Shown here: piece by piece, positions 1 to 10,191 of the stretch
Position numbering within the stretch: position 1 is the stretch's first letter
Layout of the letters: the number at the start of each line of letters is the position of its first letter
NCBI RefSeq assembly: GCF_000648235.2
Contig: NZ_AP017977.1
Span: 2,522,668 to 2,586,667 of the forward strand
Length of the DNA stretch: 64,000 nucleotides
Source of the DNA: Neochlamydia sp. S13
GTDB taxonomy: Bacteria > Chlamydiota > Chlamydiia > Chlamydiales > Parachlamydiaceae
Direction: 5' to 3'
The notes under the pieces: model-generated
What the model was told of the DNA's origin: nothing
Databases searched by the model: none
The model's input: the letters and a program-made list of their open reading frames with translations, nothing else
Made by a program: the position numbers and the translations under genes

Positions 1-1185
1 TAAAATGGCAGCAAAAGTTGTTAAAGGAATCTTGGTGATGAAAAAGACAAAAGCTCCTAACAATAAGGCAACAACTAATGAGTTCATAATACTAGCAAAG
101 CGTGTTTTGGCTCCCAAGGTAACATTAAGGTTACTGCGGGAAGCACTGCCTGAGATAGGCATAGCTCCAATAAAAGAGGCCAGTAAGTTACCCATTCCAA
201 TCCCGAAAATCTCTTGATTGATTGAAAGGGCATGGCCTGTTCCCGCAGCGATTGATTTGGAAGTGGAAGTGGTTTCCATGATACTTAAGAGCGCAATAGC
301 AAAAGAGACAGGAAGCAATTCATTCATAATACCGGTATTAAAAAAGAATAACTTAACATGAGGAATAGCATTTTTTAATTCCCCGGTGTCTTCTACTAAA
401 AGAATTTTATGCACTGATTGCTGGGCATCAAAGGCAAAGAAATGATCAATAAAATTGCCAATAGCGGGGATCTGTAAAAGATAAACGCTTACAGCAGCAA
501 AGATTAAAGAGAGAAAAGCTGCTGGAATACGCTGATTGGTGCGTCTTAAAAAAATAAGCAAGGCCAGGCTTGCCATTCCTATCAAAGTCGTAGGAATATG
601 GATGCTACGCCATTGAGCTAAAAGATAGGCTCCTCGTTCATAAAGTGAATGGACGCCAGGCATGAAGCTGAGGCCTAGGAGAACGTAGGATTGAGTAATT
701 ACCATTGCAAGGGCAGTGCCGACAATATATCCTATAATAACGGTATAGCTGACAAATTGGGTAAGCCTTCCTAACTTGCATCCTGCTGCTACGATCTGTA
801 AAAAACCGGTTAAAAAGGTTAACTGCGTTAGGATTTGCAGAGCAATAATATCGCGATCTACTCCGACTACTTCACGATAATGATGATAAAGAACTTCTGC
901 TGTGCCTGCTTGTACCAAAATAGCAATGGCGTTACTAGGACCTACTACAAGTTGAGGTGAAGATCCTAATAGACTCGCTAAAATAGAGGAATAAATGGCT
1001 GCAAAAAGACCACTCGATAAAGGCAGGCCGGCAAGAAGAGCTGCTGCCATCGCTTGAGGCAAAGTAATCAAGGCCACGGTTAGAGCAGCGATTGCATCAC
1101 TGCGGAAAGTGTTCCAAGAATAAGCGGAAATTTCCCTTTTTAAAAGAGAAAATGAGATGTCATCTGAAAGGTAATTGGCGCCCAT
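1..1185 (-). CDS. SulP-family anion transporter, N-terminal 395 codons (3' end outside window)
   Basis: The minus strand is open from an ATG at 1185 to the window edge. It reads as a multi-pass membrane protein with typical SulP features: an N-terminal segment with TLPQAMAAALLAG, then GSSPQLVVGPSNA, and later SFAIALLSIMETTSTSKSIA and GIGMGNLLASFIGAMPISGS. The family moves sulfate, bicarbonate or other anions across the inner membrane, usually coupled to protons or sodium. The STAS domain expected at the C-terminus lies outside the window. It is clearly different from the second SulP gene at 16418-18088. The substrate cannot be told from sequence. Confidence 0.85.
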   Translation of the reverse strand, partial: MGANYLSDDISFSLLKREISAYSWNTFRSDAIAALTVALITLPQAMAAALLAGLPLSSGLFAAIYSSILASLLGSSPQLVVGPSNAIAILVQAGTAEVLYHHYREVVGVDRDIIALQILTQLTFLTGFLQIVAAGCKLGRLTQFVSYTVIIGYIVGTALAMVITQSYVLLGLSFMPGVHSLYERGAYLLAQWRSIHIPTTLIGMASLALLIFLRRTNQRIPAAFLSLIFAAVSVYLLQIPAIGNFIDHFFAFDAQQSVHKILLVEDTGELKNAIPHVKLFFFNTGIMNELLPVSFAIALLSIMETTSTSKSIAAGTGHALSINQEIFGIGMGNLLASFIGAMPISGSASRSNLNVTLGAKTRFASIMNSLVVALLLGAFVFFITKIPLTTFAAIL

Positions 1186-1300
1186 AAAAAGAGATTTGTT
1201 TTTACACAAGTATACTAAATTAAATTTATAGAAAAGTCTATTTATTTTTAACATTTAAAATGTTATGATTTGTCAACTAAACATTAAAATCGATAGAGTT

Positions 1301-2728
1301 ATGACACATTTACCTAAACTAGCTATTGTAGGACGACCTAACGTAGGAAAATCCGCTCTTTTTAATCGTATCTGTAAAAAAAAGATCGCCATTGTTGATG
1401 AAGCTGAAGGAATTACACGCGATCGTTTGTATAGTCAAGCTGAGTTTTTTGGCAGAGCTTTTGAAGTAATCGATACTGGCGGGATGGATTACCATTCGCA
1501 CGCAGATTTTAATGAGCATATTTTACGCCAAGCGGAAGTAGCGATTGAAGAAGCGGACACAATTGTAATGGTAGTAGACGCTCATCTGGGAATTACCAAG
1601 TTAGATAAAGAAATTTCAAAAATTTTGCTAAAAACTAAAAAACCTGTTTGCTTGGCTGTCAATAAGATTGATAATGGAGCCCAAGAATACCTCCTGCATG
1701 AATTTCACTCTCTAGGAATCAAGAAGATGATTTCAGTATCTGCTGCGCAAGGCTGGCATATGGCTGAGCTTTTAGAGGAAGCCTTTGAAGACCTAGAGCA
1801 AGACGACTTGCAAGCAGAAGAGGATTTGGCTACCAAAGTAGCAATTGTCGGGCGTCCCAATGTAGGGAAATCCTCACTTATTAATTTTCTATTAGATGAA
1901 GAGCGTTGCATTGTGAGTCCCATTCCAGGTACGACTAGGGATAGTATAGATGTCTCTGTAACCCACCAAGATGATCATTTTCGCTTAATCGATACAGCTG
2001 GTATACGTCGTAAGCATGCTGAACATGAAGTGGTAGACAAATTTGCAGCTATTCGTACGGAAAGGGCTATAGAACGCGCAGATATTTGTGTGCTGATGTT
2101 AGATGCCCAACAGGGTATGACCGTACAGGATAAGAAGATTGCTAATAAAATCGAAGAAAGTGGCAAAGGATGTATTCTGGTATTTAATAAATGGGATCTG
2201 GTTAAAGGATTTCGTATGGAACATTGTTTAAAAGACATCAATGACGAGGTTTCTTTTTTAAGTCATTGTCCTAAGATCTTTATGTCGGCTACCACGGGAA
2301 GAAATGTTGAAAAGCTTTTTGAAGAAATTAAAAGCGTGCAAGAACATTCTTTAAAACGTATTCCTACGCATCAGCTTAATAAATTTATTGAAAGTGCGCT
2401 ACAGAAGAATCATCCTCCCATGATTGGCGGTAAACGCTTAAGGATTTACTATATGGCGCAAGTGGATGTACAGCCGCCCAAGTTTATCCTCTTTGTTAAT
2501 TATCCTAACCTGATGAGTGAAAGTTATAAGAAGTATCTTTATAATCAGTTCCGGGAAACTTATGGATTCGTAGGCGTTCCTTTAGAGCTGTATGTAAAAG
2601 GAAAGAAAAAAACTACTTTCTCTGAACGAAAGGCCAAAAGTCAGCTTCAACCTCAGGAAAAGTATCAAGAAGATGATGAAATCGTACAGGCTTACGAGGA
2701 TTTTGAAGAAGAAGAAAACACCCTATAA
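1301..2728 (+). CDS. der: Ribosome biogenesis GTPase Der (EngA)
   Basis: A tandem-GTPase protein that assists late assembly of the 50S ribosomal subunit. The first G domain shows GRPNVGKS (residues 11-18), DTGG (58-61) and NKID. The second repeats GRPNVGKS, DTAG and NKWD, and a KH-like C-terminal domain follows with an acidic tail. The start at 1301 (MTHLPKLAIVG) places the P-loop at the usual distance from the N-terminus. An in-frame ATG at 1265 would add 12 residues that do not look like the family. Neither start has a strong ribosome binding site. Length (475 residues) is normal for Der. Confidence 0.95.
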   Translation: MTHLPKLAIVGRPNVGKSALFNRICKKKIAIVDEAEGITRDRLYSQAEFFGRAFEVIDTGGMDYHSHADFNEHILRQAEVAIEEADTIVMVVDAHLGITKLDKEISKILLKTKKPVCLAVNKIDNGAQEYLLHEFHSLGIKKMISVSAAQGWHMAELLEEAFEDLEQDDLQAEEDLATKVAIVGRPNVGKSSLINFLLDEERCIVSPIPGTTRDSIDVSVTHQDDHFRLIDTAGIRRKHAEHEVVDKFAAIRTERAIERADICVLMLDAQQGMTVQDKKIANKIEESGKGCILVFNKWDLVKGFRMEHCLKDINDEVSFLSHCPKIFMSATTGRNVEKLFEEIKSVQEHSLKRIPTHQLNKFIESALQKNHPPMIGGKRLRIYYMAQVDVQPPKFILFVNYPNLMSESYKKYLYNQFRETYGFVGVPLELYVKGKKKTTFSERKAKSQLQPQEKYQEDDEIVQAYEDFEEEENTL

Positions 2729-2913
2729 GTTTCTTGTTATCCAATAATTTTAAAATAGAAAGCTTCTTTCAGTCCTTTACCCTTTATTTATAGCTGATGG
2801 CTTTTAAAATAATTTTTAATCAAGCTCTAAACCTTTATGAAGAGGCGTATTTGCTTAACCACTCTCTGTGAGTTGTGATTACCTCTAGATTAAAAAGAGG
2901 AGAGGGGAGATAA

Positions 2914-2964
2914 ATGCTTTCTGAAGAAAAACTAAGTAAACAGACTTTCCAGGTTAGCTCATGA
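2914..2964 (+). CDS. Possible 16-residue leader ORF coupled to prmA
   Basis: An ATG at 2914 has a strong Shine-Dalgarno stretch just upstream (GAGGGGAG) and opens a 16-codon frame, MLSEEKLSKQTFQVSS. Its stop overlaps the prmA start as ATGA (2961-2964). prmA itself has no comparable ribosome binding site, so it may be translated by coupling to this frame. No homology is recognised; function as a leader is inference. Confidence 0.35.
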   Translation: MLSEEKLSKQTFQVSS

Positions 2965-3800
2965 ATGATATGAAGCTTTTTCCATGTTTTGCTTTACATG
3001 TTAAAAATGAAACCTCTTTAGATGAAGCATGGGAATCGTTGCAAGAGGCAGGCTTAACCCCTCTTTATATGGAAGAAGATTTTAAAGCTTTTCCTCGTAT
3101 TTATATTTTGGCTGAAAATGAGCCGACAGTTAAGTCTTTACTGAACCTTTTCCCTTTCATTCAATTTGCTGAGCCTAGTGAGCTAGGAGAAATTGATTGG
3201 CAATCACAATGGGAAGCCTATGGTCTTAATTTTTATGACGGCTGCGTGCATATTGATTTACCGTATGCCTGCTCTTCTTACGGGAAGCAGCTTAAACTTA
3301 TTCCGGGAGCTGGCTTTGGGGACCTTTCTCATCCTACTACCCGATTAATAGTGGATATGTTAAATGATAATGTATGGGGGAAAGAGGTCGTAGATATTGG
3401 CTGCGGCAGTGGGGTATTAGCTTTATGTTCAGTCGCTTTAGGGGCAAAACATGTGTATGCTCTGGATATTGATCCTAAGGCTTTAAAGCATTCCCGAGAA
3501 AATGCTCTGCTAAATAAGATGCAGGATAAGGTAACCATTAGCCTCCCTCAGGATTTTATAATCTCTTCTCTCTCTGCACCGCCTGTAATCTTAATGAATA
3601 TGATTATGGCTGAGCAGCAGAATGCTTGGGAGGCATTAAAATGTCTCCATGGTCACCATGATATTTGCCTAGTATCAGGTATCTTATCTGAGCAAAAGCA
3701 TGATTACCTTCATTTAGCCCAAGCTTGGGGGTGGAAAGTGCTTAAAGAGCAGGAGGAACAAGGGTGGGTAAGTCTACAATTTGAAATTCGCAAGCCTTAA
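2961..3800 (+). CDS. prmA: Ribosomal protein L11 methyltransferase-like protein
   Basis: A class I SAM-dependent methyltransferase resembling PrmA, which trimethylates ribosomal protein L11. The middle of the protein has PGAGFGDLSHPTTRL, matching the PrmA substrate/SAM region, then the SAM motif VVDIGCGSGVLAL and the acidic motif II YALDIDPKA. The catalytic-loop position reads NMIMAEQ rather than the usual NIL-type motif. The N-terminal third is shaped like the PrmA substrate-binding domain, with tryptophans before the catalytic domain. Length (279) fits. The start is the ATG that overlaps the stop of a short leader ORF; another ATG follows at 2970. Confidence 0.8.
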   Translation: MNDMKLFPCFALHVKNETSLDEAWESLQEAGLTPLYMEEDFKAFPRIYILAENEPTVKSLLNLFPFIQFAEPSELGEIDWQSQWEAYGLNFYDGCVHIDLPYACSSYGKQLKLIPGAGFGDLSHPTTRLIVDMLNDNVWGKEVVDIGCGSGVLALCSVALGAKHVYALDIDPKALKHSRENALLNKMQDKVTISLPQDFIISSLSAPPVILMNMIMAEQQNAWEALKCLHGHHDICLVSGILSEQKHDYLHLAQAWGWKVLKEQEEQGWVSLQFEIRKP

Positions 3801-4219
3801 CTTTTATCTTAGGAGAATCCAGCTTTATTTCCTTTGAAGCATTCTCTAAAAAGCTCTCATTTAAATCTAGCGGCTCAATTAGCTATCATATTCCTACAGG
3901 AAGGAGAGGTGGGAGGGTTGTTATTAAATTAAAGCTTTTAACTAATAAAATTGTCTTGTTTCTTCCGGGAAAAAAGAAATTTGTTAGAGTTGTAATTGTA
4001 GGCTGTAGAGCCGGATTAAATTTTTAAAAGAGTTTAGGCTTTAAAAGCTCAAACTTTGGAGGCTAAAGCCTTTTATAGGTTTTTCTTAGTATTCTCTAAA
4101 AATTAGATACCTAGAAAAAGATCGTAATGTTTTACAAAAAAGTTGCCGACCCTATCGGAGAATGCGAAGAGCTTTCAGTAGAGGCCCCTAGGAGGGTTTT
4201 AAGTGAATAAGCTCTTTTT
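3801..4219. other. Intergenic region, no gene seen
   Basis: About 420 AT-rich bases lie between the convergent prmA and fmdB-like genes. No credible frame is visible. A short stem (CCGA/TCGG) followed by T's on the minus strand near 4135-4155 could help end fmdB transcription, but it is weak. Confidence 0.4.
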
Positions 4220-4474
4220 TTATTCGCATTTATTTTTGCCGCAGGCGCAGTTATCTGGGCCAGAAGCTTTTTCTTCCCCAGAAGAGGCGCCTTTTCCGTA
4301 ATCGTTAATGTAAAATCCTTTTCCTTTGAATGCTAATCCAATTCCTCCTCCTGGGCCCCTTTGCAAGGTAGGCTTTCCACAAGATAGGCATATTTTTATG
4401 GGTTCTTCGCTAATCTTTTGAAAAGTTTCATGATTAGCATTACAACTTGTACAATGATAGGCATAGGTAGGCAT
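4220..4474 (-). CDS. FmdB-family zinc ribbon protein
   Basis: An 84-residue protein starting MPTYAYHCTSCNANHE, the characteristic N-terminus of the FmdB/CxxC_CXXC_SSSS family. It carries two CxxC knuckles (CTSC and CLSC) for one zinc ion and ends in a small Cys-rich tail (CACGKNKCE). An upstream in-frame start at 4507 adds 11 residues, but the ATG at 4474 has a GGAG ribosome binding site and gives the family N-terminus. It follows groEL on the same strand with a 12-bp hairpin between them. The cellular role of this family is poorly defined. Confidence 0.85.
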   Translation of the reverse strand: MPTYAYHCTSCNANHETFQKISEEPIKICLSCGKPTLQRGPGGGIGLAFKGKGFYINDYGKGASSGEEKASGPDNCACGKNKCE

Positions 4475-4493
4475 AATTACTCCATGAAATAAT

Positions 4494-4520
4494 CCGGAAG
4501 CCAACATTGCTGACTTCCGG
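4494..4520 (-). terminator. Hairpin between groEL and the fmdB-like gene
   Basis: CCGGAAG...CTTCCGG forms a 12-bp stem, with two G-T wobbles, closed by a three-base loop. It lies after the groEL stop and just before the fmdB ribosome binding site. There is no good T-tract on the minus strand, so it may be a leaky terminator or an RNA-stabilising hairpin. Confidence 0.5.
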
Positions 4521-4548
4521 TTAGGTTAAGACTTTTTAGCTGGTATTT

Positions 4549-6246
<1,698 letters not shown>

Positions 6247-6252
6247 TCACAG

Positions 6253-6546
6253 TTAAGCAAGAACACCAAGTATATCATCTTCAGACATGATTAGAAGCTC
6301 ATCTTCTTCATCACTATTTTTGATCTCAGTCCCAGCATATGAGCTGAATAAAATGCGATCACCCACTTGTACATTAAGGGGCTCTCTTTGTCCTTCATCG
6401 TTTAATTTACCAGGACCGACAGCTACAATCACTCCTTCTTTTGGTTTTTCTTGTGCTGAGTCTGGCAGTAGGATACCACCTTTGGTAGGCTGAGGTTTGG
6501 AACGTTTAATTAAAACGCGATTACCAAGAGGTTTTATTTTTGTCAT
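6253..6546 (-). CDS. groS: 10-kDa co-chaperonin GroES
   Basis: The lid of the GroEL chamber. The sequence contains PLGNRVLIKR, the mobile-loop region with TKGGILLPDSA, then GDRILFSSYAGTEI and a C-terminus ending DDILGVLA. The start at 6546 has AGGAG about ten bases upstream and gives a 97-residue protein of family length. A longer frame from 6618 adds 24 residues that do not resemble GroES. It is the first gene of the groES-groEL operon, and the CIRCE operator lies about 90 bases upstream. Confidence 0.96.
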   Translation of the reverse strand: MTKIKPLGNRVLIKRSKPQPTKGGILLPDSAQEKPKEGVIVAVGPGKLNDEGQREPLNVQVGDRILFSSYAGTEIKNSDEEDELLIMSEDDILGVLA

Positions 6547-6635
6547 AGCACAGTGCTCCTGTTTAGAAAAATTGTTTAGGGAGATACGGATTCTAGGTTT
6601 TAGTGTAATTTTTGTCAATAGAAGGATAAAGGTTT

Positions 6636-6662
6636 TTAGCAGTTTGTTTATGAGAGTGCTAA
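6636..6662 (-). promoter_or_regulatory. CIRCE element (HrcA operator) of groES-groEL
   Basis: TTAGCAGTT, a nine-base spacer, then GAGTGCTAA. The consensus is TTAGCACTC-N9-GAGTGCTAA, so the right arm is perfect and the left arm matches 7 of 9, with exact spacing. HrcA binds this element and represses chaperonin genes until heat stress. It overlaps the stop codon of the upstream namZ-like gene. Confidence 0.88.
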
Positions 6663-7918
6663 TCTTCTGCGTAGGAAGGAATTAAATATTTTTTTCTTTG
6701 ATGGGCAAATGCTTCTCTTTCTTTTTCATGAAGGCTACGCAACTTCCAGACAATATTTTTTTCTTCTTTTATAATCTGATAAACTTTGTCTGTCCCATTA
6801 ACTTTACAAAACATTGCCTTACGATCCTGTGAATTAGCTAAAGCTTCTTTAAATTCTTTTGGATAGAGGCTTTTAAGGATTCCAATAAGTAGATATTGAG
6901 TGCTTACAGGCTTATATATTAAATGGTTAGTTATAATAATGATGACACCTTTACACTCCTCATTAGCAAACCTTCCATAGAAAGGACGGTAGTAAAAAGG
7001 TTCAAAGTAAACGCCTGGAAATTTTTGGCTATTGAGGTGATGAGCAAAGATCTTAGCATCAATCCAGGGAGCTCCCAGGACTTTAAAAGGAAGGGTATAG
7101 CCTATGCCAGTATTTACTATTTGTAATTCTCCTAAGATGCCTGTCACAGGATAGTAATAAGCCGTGGTGGCTTCAGGAATATAAGGACTGGTAGGAATCC
7201 ACGGAAGGCCTGTGTCTTGAAAAGTCATGTTCCTATGCCATCCTCGCATAGGAATGACTTCAAGCTGACAACCTACTTTGGATTGATCATTAAAATAGCG
7301 CGCCAGTTCACCGACTGTCATTCCATGGCAATAAGGAACATTAATGTAGCCTACTATCGAGCGCCATTTCTCTTCTAGCAAAGGACCATCAATCACCCTA
7401 CCATTAATAGGATTAGGACGATCAAGAACAATGACAGGGATTTGACGTTTTGCTGCCTCCTCCATTACGTAAAATAAGGTGGTGATATAAGTATAAGAGC
7501 GTGACCCAATATCCTGAATATCGTAAAGAAGTAGGTCTAGCTGGGCGAGCATTTTATCTGTTGGGCGACGCGTGGCACCGTGCAGGCTAAAAATAGGAAT
7601 ACCAGCAGAGTCCTTTTCATCTTTTATAAATTCAGCGGCATGGGCAGAACCTGTGATCCCATGTTCGGGAGCAAAAAGAGCAGCAAGAATAAAATCGTAT
7701 TGCTTGGCATGAGATTGGAGCAAAGAAGCAGTGGATTTCATTTGGCTGTTGACAGCAGTATGGTTAGTAATTAACCCAATTCTTTTGTTTTTAAGTAGGT
7801 GAACGTAATCTTTTGTAAATAAAAGATCTGCACCAACCTGAACTTGCGGAGTCGGAGCTGCTTGTAAATAATTAACTAAAAAATTAACAAAGATAATCAA
7901 GGAGAGAAAATAGCGCAT
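6659..7918 (-). CDS. DUF1343 / NamZ-type exo-beta-N-acetylmuramidase, exported
   Basis: The protein begins with a signal peptide (MRYFLSLIIFVNFLVNYLQA) and continues as a DUF1343 protein: GLITNHTAV, FAPEHGITG, YDIQDIGSRSYTYI, LDRPNPINGR and GELARYFN. This family includes NamZ, an exo-lytic enzyme releasing terminal N-acetylmuramic acid from peptidoglycan fragments. A periplasmic cell-wall recycling role is therefore likely. That fits the reduced but functional peptidoglycan of chlamydiae. Length (419) is usual. It is oriented with groES-groEL, and its stop codon lies inside the CIRCE operator. Confidence 0.85.
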   Translation of the reverse strand: MRYFLSLIIFVNFLVNYLQAAPTPQVQVGADLLFTKDYVHLLKNKRIGLITNHTAVNSQMKSTASLLQSHAKQYDFILAALFAPEHGITGSAHAAEFIKDEKDSAGIPIFSLHGATRRPTDKMLAQLDLLLYDIQDIGSRSYTYITTLFYVMEEAAKRQIPVIVLDRPNPINGRVIDGPLLEEKWRSIVGYINVPYCHGMTVGELARYFNDQSKVGCQLEVIPMRGWHRNMTFQDTGLPWIPTSPYIPEATTAYYYPVTGILGELQIVNTGIGYTLPFKVLGAPWIDAKIFAHHLNSQKFPGVYFEPFYYRPFYGRFANEECKGVIIIITNHLIYKPVSTQYLLIGILKSLYPKEFKEALANSQDRKAMFCKVNGTDKVYQIIKEEKNIVWKLRSLHEKEREAFAHQRKKYLIPSYAED

Positions 7919-8519
7919 ATTTAAGCAAGGATATCTAAGGGTTTAAAAAAGGCAAGTGAAATAGAATATACAAAGTAAGCAATAAAAATCCTAAAAGTTT
8001 CTTTTCTACCTTTCCTAATGAAGGATACATGCAGGAGTATTAACTAAAATTCAGGGGCTCAAAAGCAGAACTTAATCAGAATTTATAAAGGGGATAAGAA
8101 AATCATTTTCATCTCGCTTTTGCTTTTTTTTTAAAGGTCATTTCTAAACTTATTCTTTTTTCAAAAACCCGGACGCTTAATCGTCTATTTGTGCTTAAGA
8201 ATCAGCTTATTCTGCTGCCAATAAGCCTGAAGAGCTTTTTATCATTGATCTGATCATCTGAAATTTATCCCTATAATCTTTTCTAACACCACTGTTGGCC
8301 GCGTACACAAAATTTTCTTAGCCAATTAAAGATCCTGAGTAGCTTTATGCTTTTAACCTAACAGGGCAATTAGATGGATGATGTTTAATGATTGTATATA
8401 TAGATCATTATTATTTGATGCTAATATCTCTTTTATAGTATGCTTCTTAATAAGTAATTATTTAATAATTTCTCTGTGTGATTTTTTAACATTAATTTGA
8501 ATGAAAAAGGAAAAAAGCG
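7919..8519. other. Intergenic region with one hairpin
   Basis: About 600 bases separate the divergent namZ-like and F-box genes. No coding frame is convincing. A perfect 7-bp inverted repeat (GCTTATT/AATAAGC) lies at 8205-8226, with a T-run beginning about a dozen bases later. Promoters for both flanking genes should be here, but none stands out. Confidence 0.4.
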
Positions 8520-9953
8520 ATGGGAGTAAATTTCAATCCTAGCTTTAATCACCTACCTACTGAGCTACAAGTAGCTATCTTTAGTTTATTGCCAGAAAAA
8601 GATTTAGGCATGGCTGCTTTAGTTAGTAAGCCATGGAAGCAGCTAGCAGAAGACTCTTTTTTATGGAAAAAGCTATTTTTTCGTCGCTGGAGCAACCTTA
8701 CCCAAATTAAAACTTCCCGCTTCGGCTGGAAAAAGATTTATAAGAAAAAGTATGTTCCTGGAAAGCTGCGCTCCTCTTTTTCTCCTGAATATTTTCATCA
8801 TCAGATGCATAAGCTTCCTCTGACTGGCTCCCCAGAGATTTTAGAATTAAAGGTCAAGAAAGATCTAGCCTTTTTGAAAATGACAGCGGGGACAGCCCAG
8901 CTCTATAAACTGAACAGAAAGACAGGTAGGCTGATTTTTGATAATTTAAAGGATAAGCATGCCCATCTAATCCATTGGAAAAGCAACCATCTTCACTTGC
9001 TTACTACCGAGGGCTATCTCTACCGTTGGAAAGACAATGAGCCTAGAGCTAAGCAAGCCCTATGTTTCCTAGGAGCATTTGAGCAAGCCTATTTTGAGCA
9101 AAACTTTCTTCTTCTTCTTCTGCCTGAACGCAAAAAGATTAAGGTAATTAATATAGCAACAGCAGAGAGGCATGAGATAAAAACATCTTTTGCCTATCCC
9201 ATTCTTTGCATGGACTGCCGTGATAATCAAGCCTTGATTCATTGTATAGATGGTTCACTTTACCTTCTTAAAGATTTAGGGGGATACTTTACCTCCTTAC
9301 CTTCTGATCAGCTTATTTCTTTAGAAGGTAAGATTATCGAATTACCCCTTAAAGAGCTATGCCTGTTTGATGATTCTCAAGTGATGATGTTATGGAACAA
9401 TGGCTCTAAAAGAGAGTATCGAGTATGGAATACAGAAAATGGATCCAAAATATATGAAGGAGAGCTTGAGCCTTTACCTTCAGATAAGTATCTCAAGAAA
9501 AAGCAAGTTAAGCTTACGGTTTGCGACTATAATCAAAGCCAATTAGTGGTCGGGTTTAGCGATGGAACAATTGCCTGTTATGAGTCTGCTAATGGAAAAT
9601 TTATAAGAGAGAAACTGATGACTTTTCGTGCTATTAGATTTCTTCAGGTAGGCAAAGAGTACTGTATTACTGCGGCTAATCTAGACTTCTTCTTTGAAGT
9701 GCACCCACTTTCTTTTACCGATCTAGATGGGAAACACCTCTATGTTAAGCGGCCAGGAGAACCTAAAGAGGTAATTGCCAAATTGAGAAGCTTTTATTCT
9801 AGTAAACGCAGCTTAGCCAGTTGTGATACCGATGGCTGGCTAGAGCAATGGAATTTTGATGGAATCATCAGTCAGAAAAAGGGAAGTATTTCCCAAAGTA
9901 ATGATAAGCATAAAGATACGCTTGTTTATCTTGCACCTTTCCTCTTCAGTTAG
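8520..9953 (+). CDS. F-box protein with propeller-like C-terminal region
   Basis: The N-terminus (about residues 10-55) is an F-box: LPTELQVAIFSLLPEKDL, then ALVSKPWKQLAEDSFLWKKL. F-boxes bind Skp1 in eukaryotic SCF ubiquitin ligases. The remaining 400 residues have repeated beta-rich blocks ending in motifs such as GTIACYES and GWLEQWNFDG, suggesting a WD40- or quinoprotein-like propeller; fold assignment is inference. AAGGA precedes the ATG. F-box proteins are not native to bacterial physiology, so it is probably secreted into the amoeba host to recruit a substrate for ubiquitination. No secretion signal can be recognised. Confidence 0.75.
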   Translation: MGVNFNPSFNHLPTELQVAIFSLLPEKDLGMAALVSKPWKQLAEDSFLWKKLFFRRWSNLTQIKTSRFGWKKIYKKKYVPGKLRSSFSPEYFHHQMHKLPLTGSPEILELKVKKDLAFLKMTAGTAQLYKLNRKTGRLIFDNLKDKHAHLIHWKSNHLHLLTTEGYLYRWKDNEPRAKQALCFLGAFEQAYFEQNFLLLLLPERKKIKVINIATAERHEIKTSFAYPILCMDCRDNQALIHCIDGSLYLLKDLGGYFTSLPSDQLISLEGKIIELPLKELCLFDDSQVMMLWNNGSKREYRVWNTENGSKIYEGELEPLPSDKYLKKKQVKLTVCDYNQSQLVVGFSDGTIACYESANGKFIREKLMTFRAIRFLQVGKEYCITAANLDFFFEVHPLSFTDLDGKHLYVKRPGEPKEVIAKLRSFYSSKRSLASCDTDGWLEQWNFDGIISQKKGSISQSNDKHKDTLVYLAPFLFS

Positions 9954-10191
9954 GATGTTAGAGGCCTAAGGCGTTTGATCAAAAACATTTGCAAGGCAGG
10001 AAAATTTGTTTCTTCCTCAGGAATATTCCTTATCTGTTTCGTTAGCTGCTAGGTGGCTTTAAATTGTAATTCAACTCTTAAATTTTTAAGCTTTTCCTCA
10101 TATCCTCGAATAGCCGCTGGCACTTCCTTTTTTGCTGTCTTATATGAGATGCTAGCTTTTTCAGCAAGAAAAGGACAAGGAGCAAGAGATT
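9950..10191 (-). pseudogene. Decayed coding remnant of unknown family, split by IS982
   Basis: A minus-strand frame reads EKASISYKTAKKEVPAAI and onward to a stop at 9950, with one internal stop. On the far side of the IS982 copy (11368 down to 11270) another frame begins MQSSYEQLFAENAELRAENA, a coiled-coil start resembling transposase leader regions. The IS may have landed in one gene. The family is not recognised. Confidence 0.4.

Noticed and set aside
1265..1300. Extended N-terminus of Der
   Set aside because: The extra 12 residues are unlike the family and have no ribosome site; the ATG at 1301 gives the normal spacing to the P-loop.
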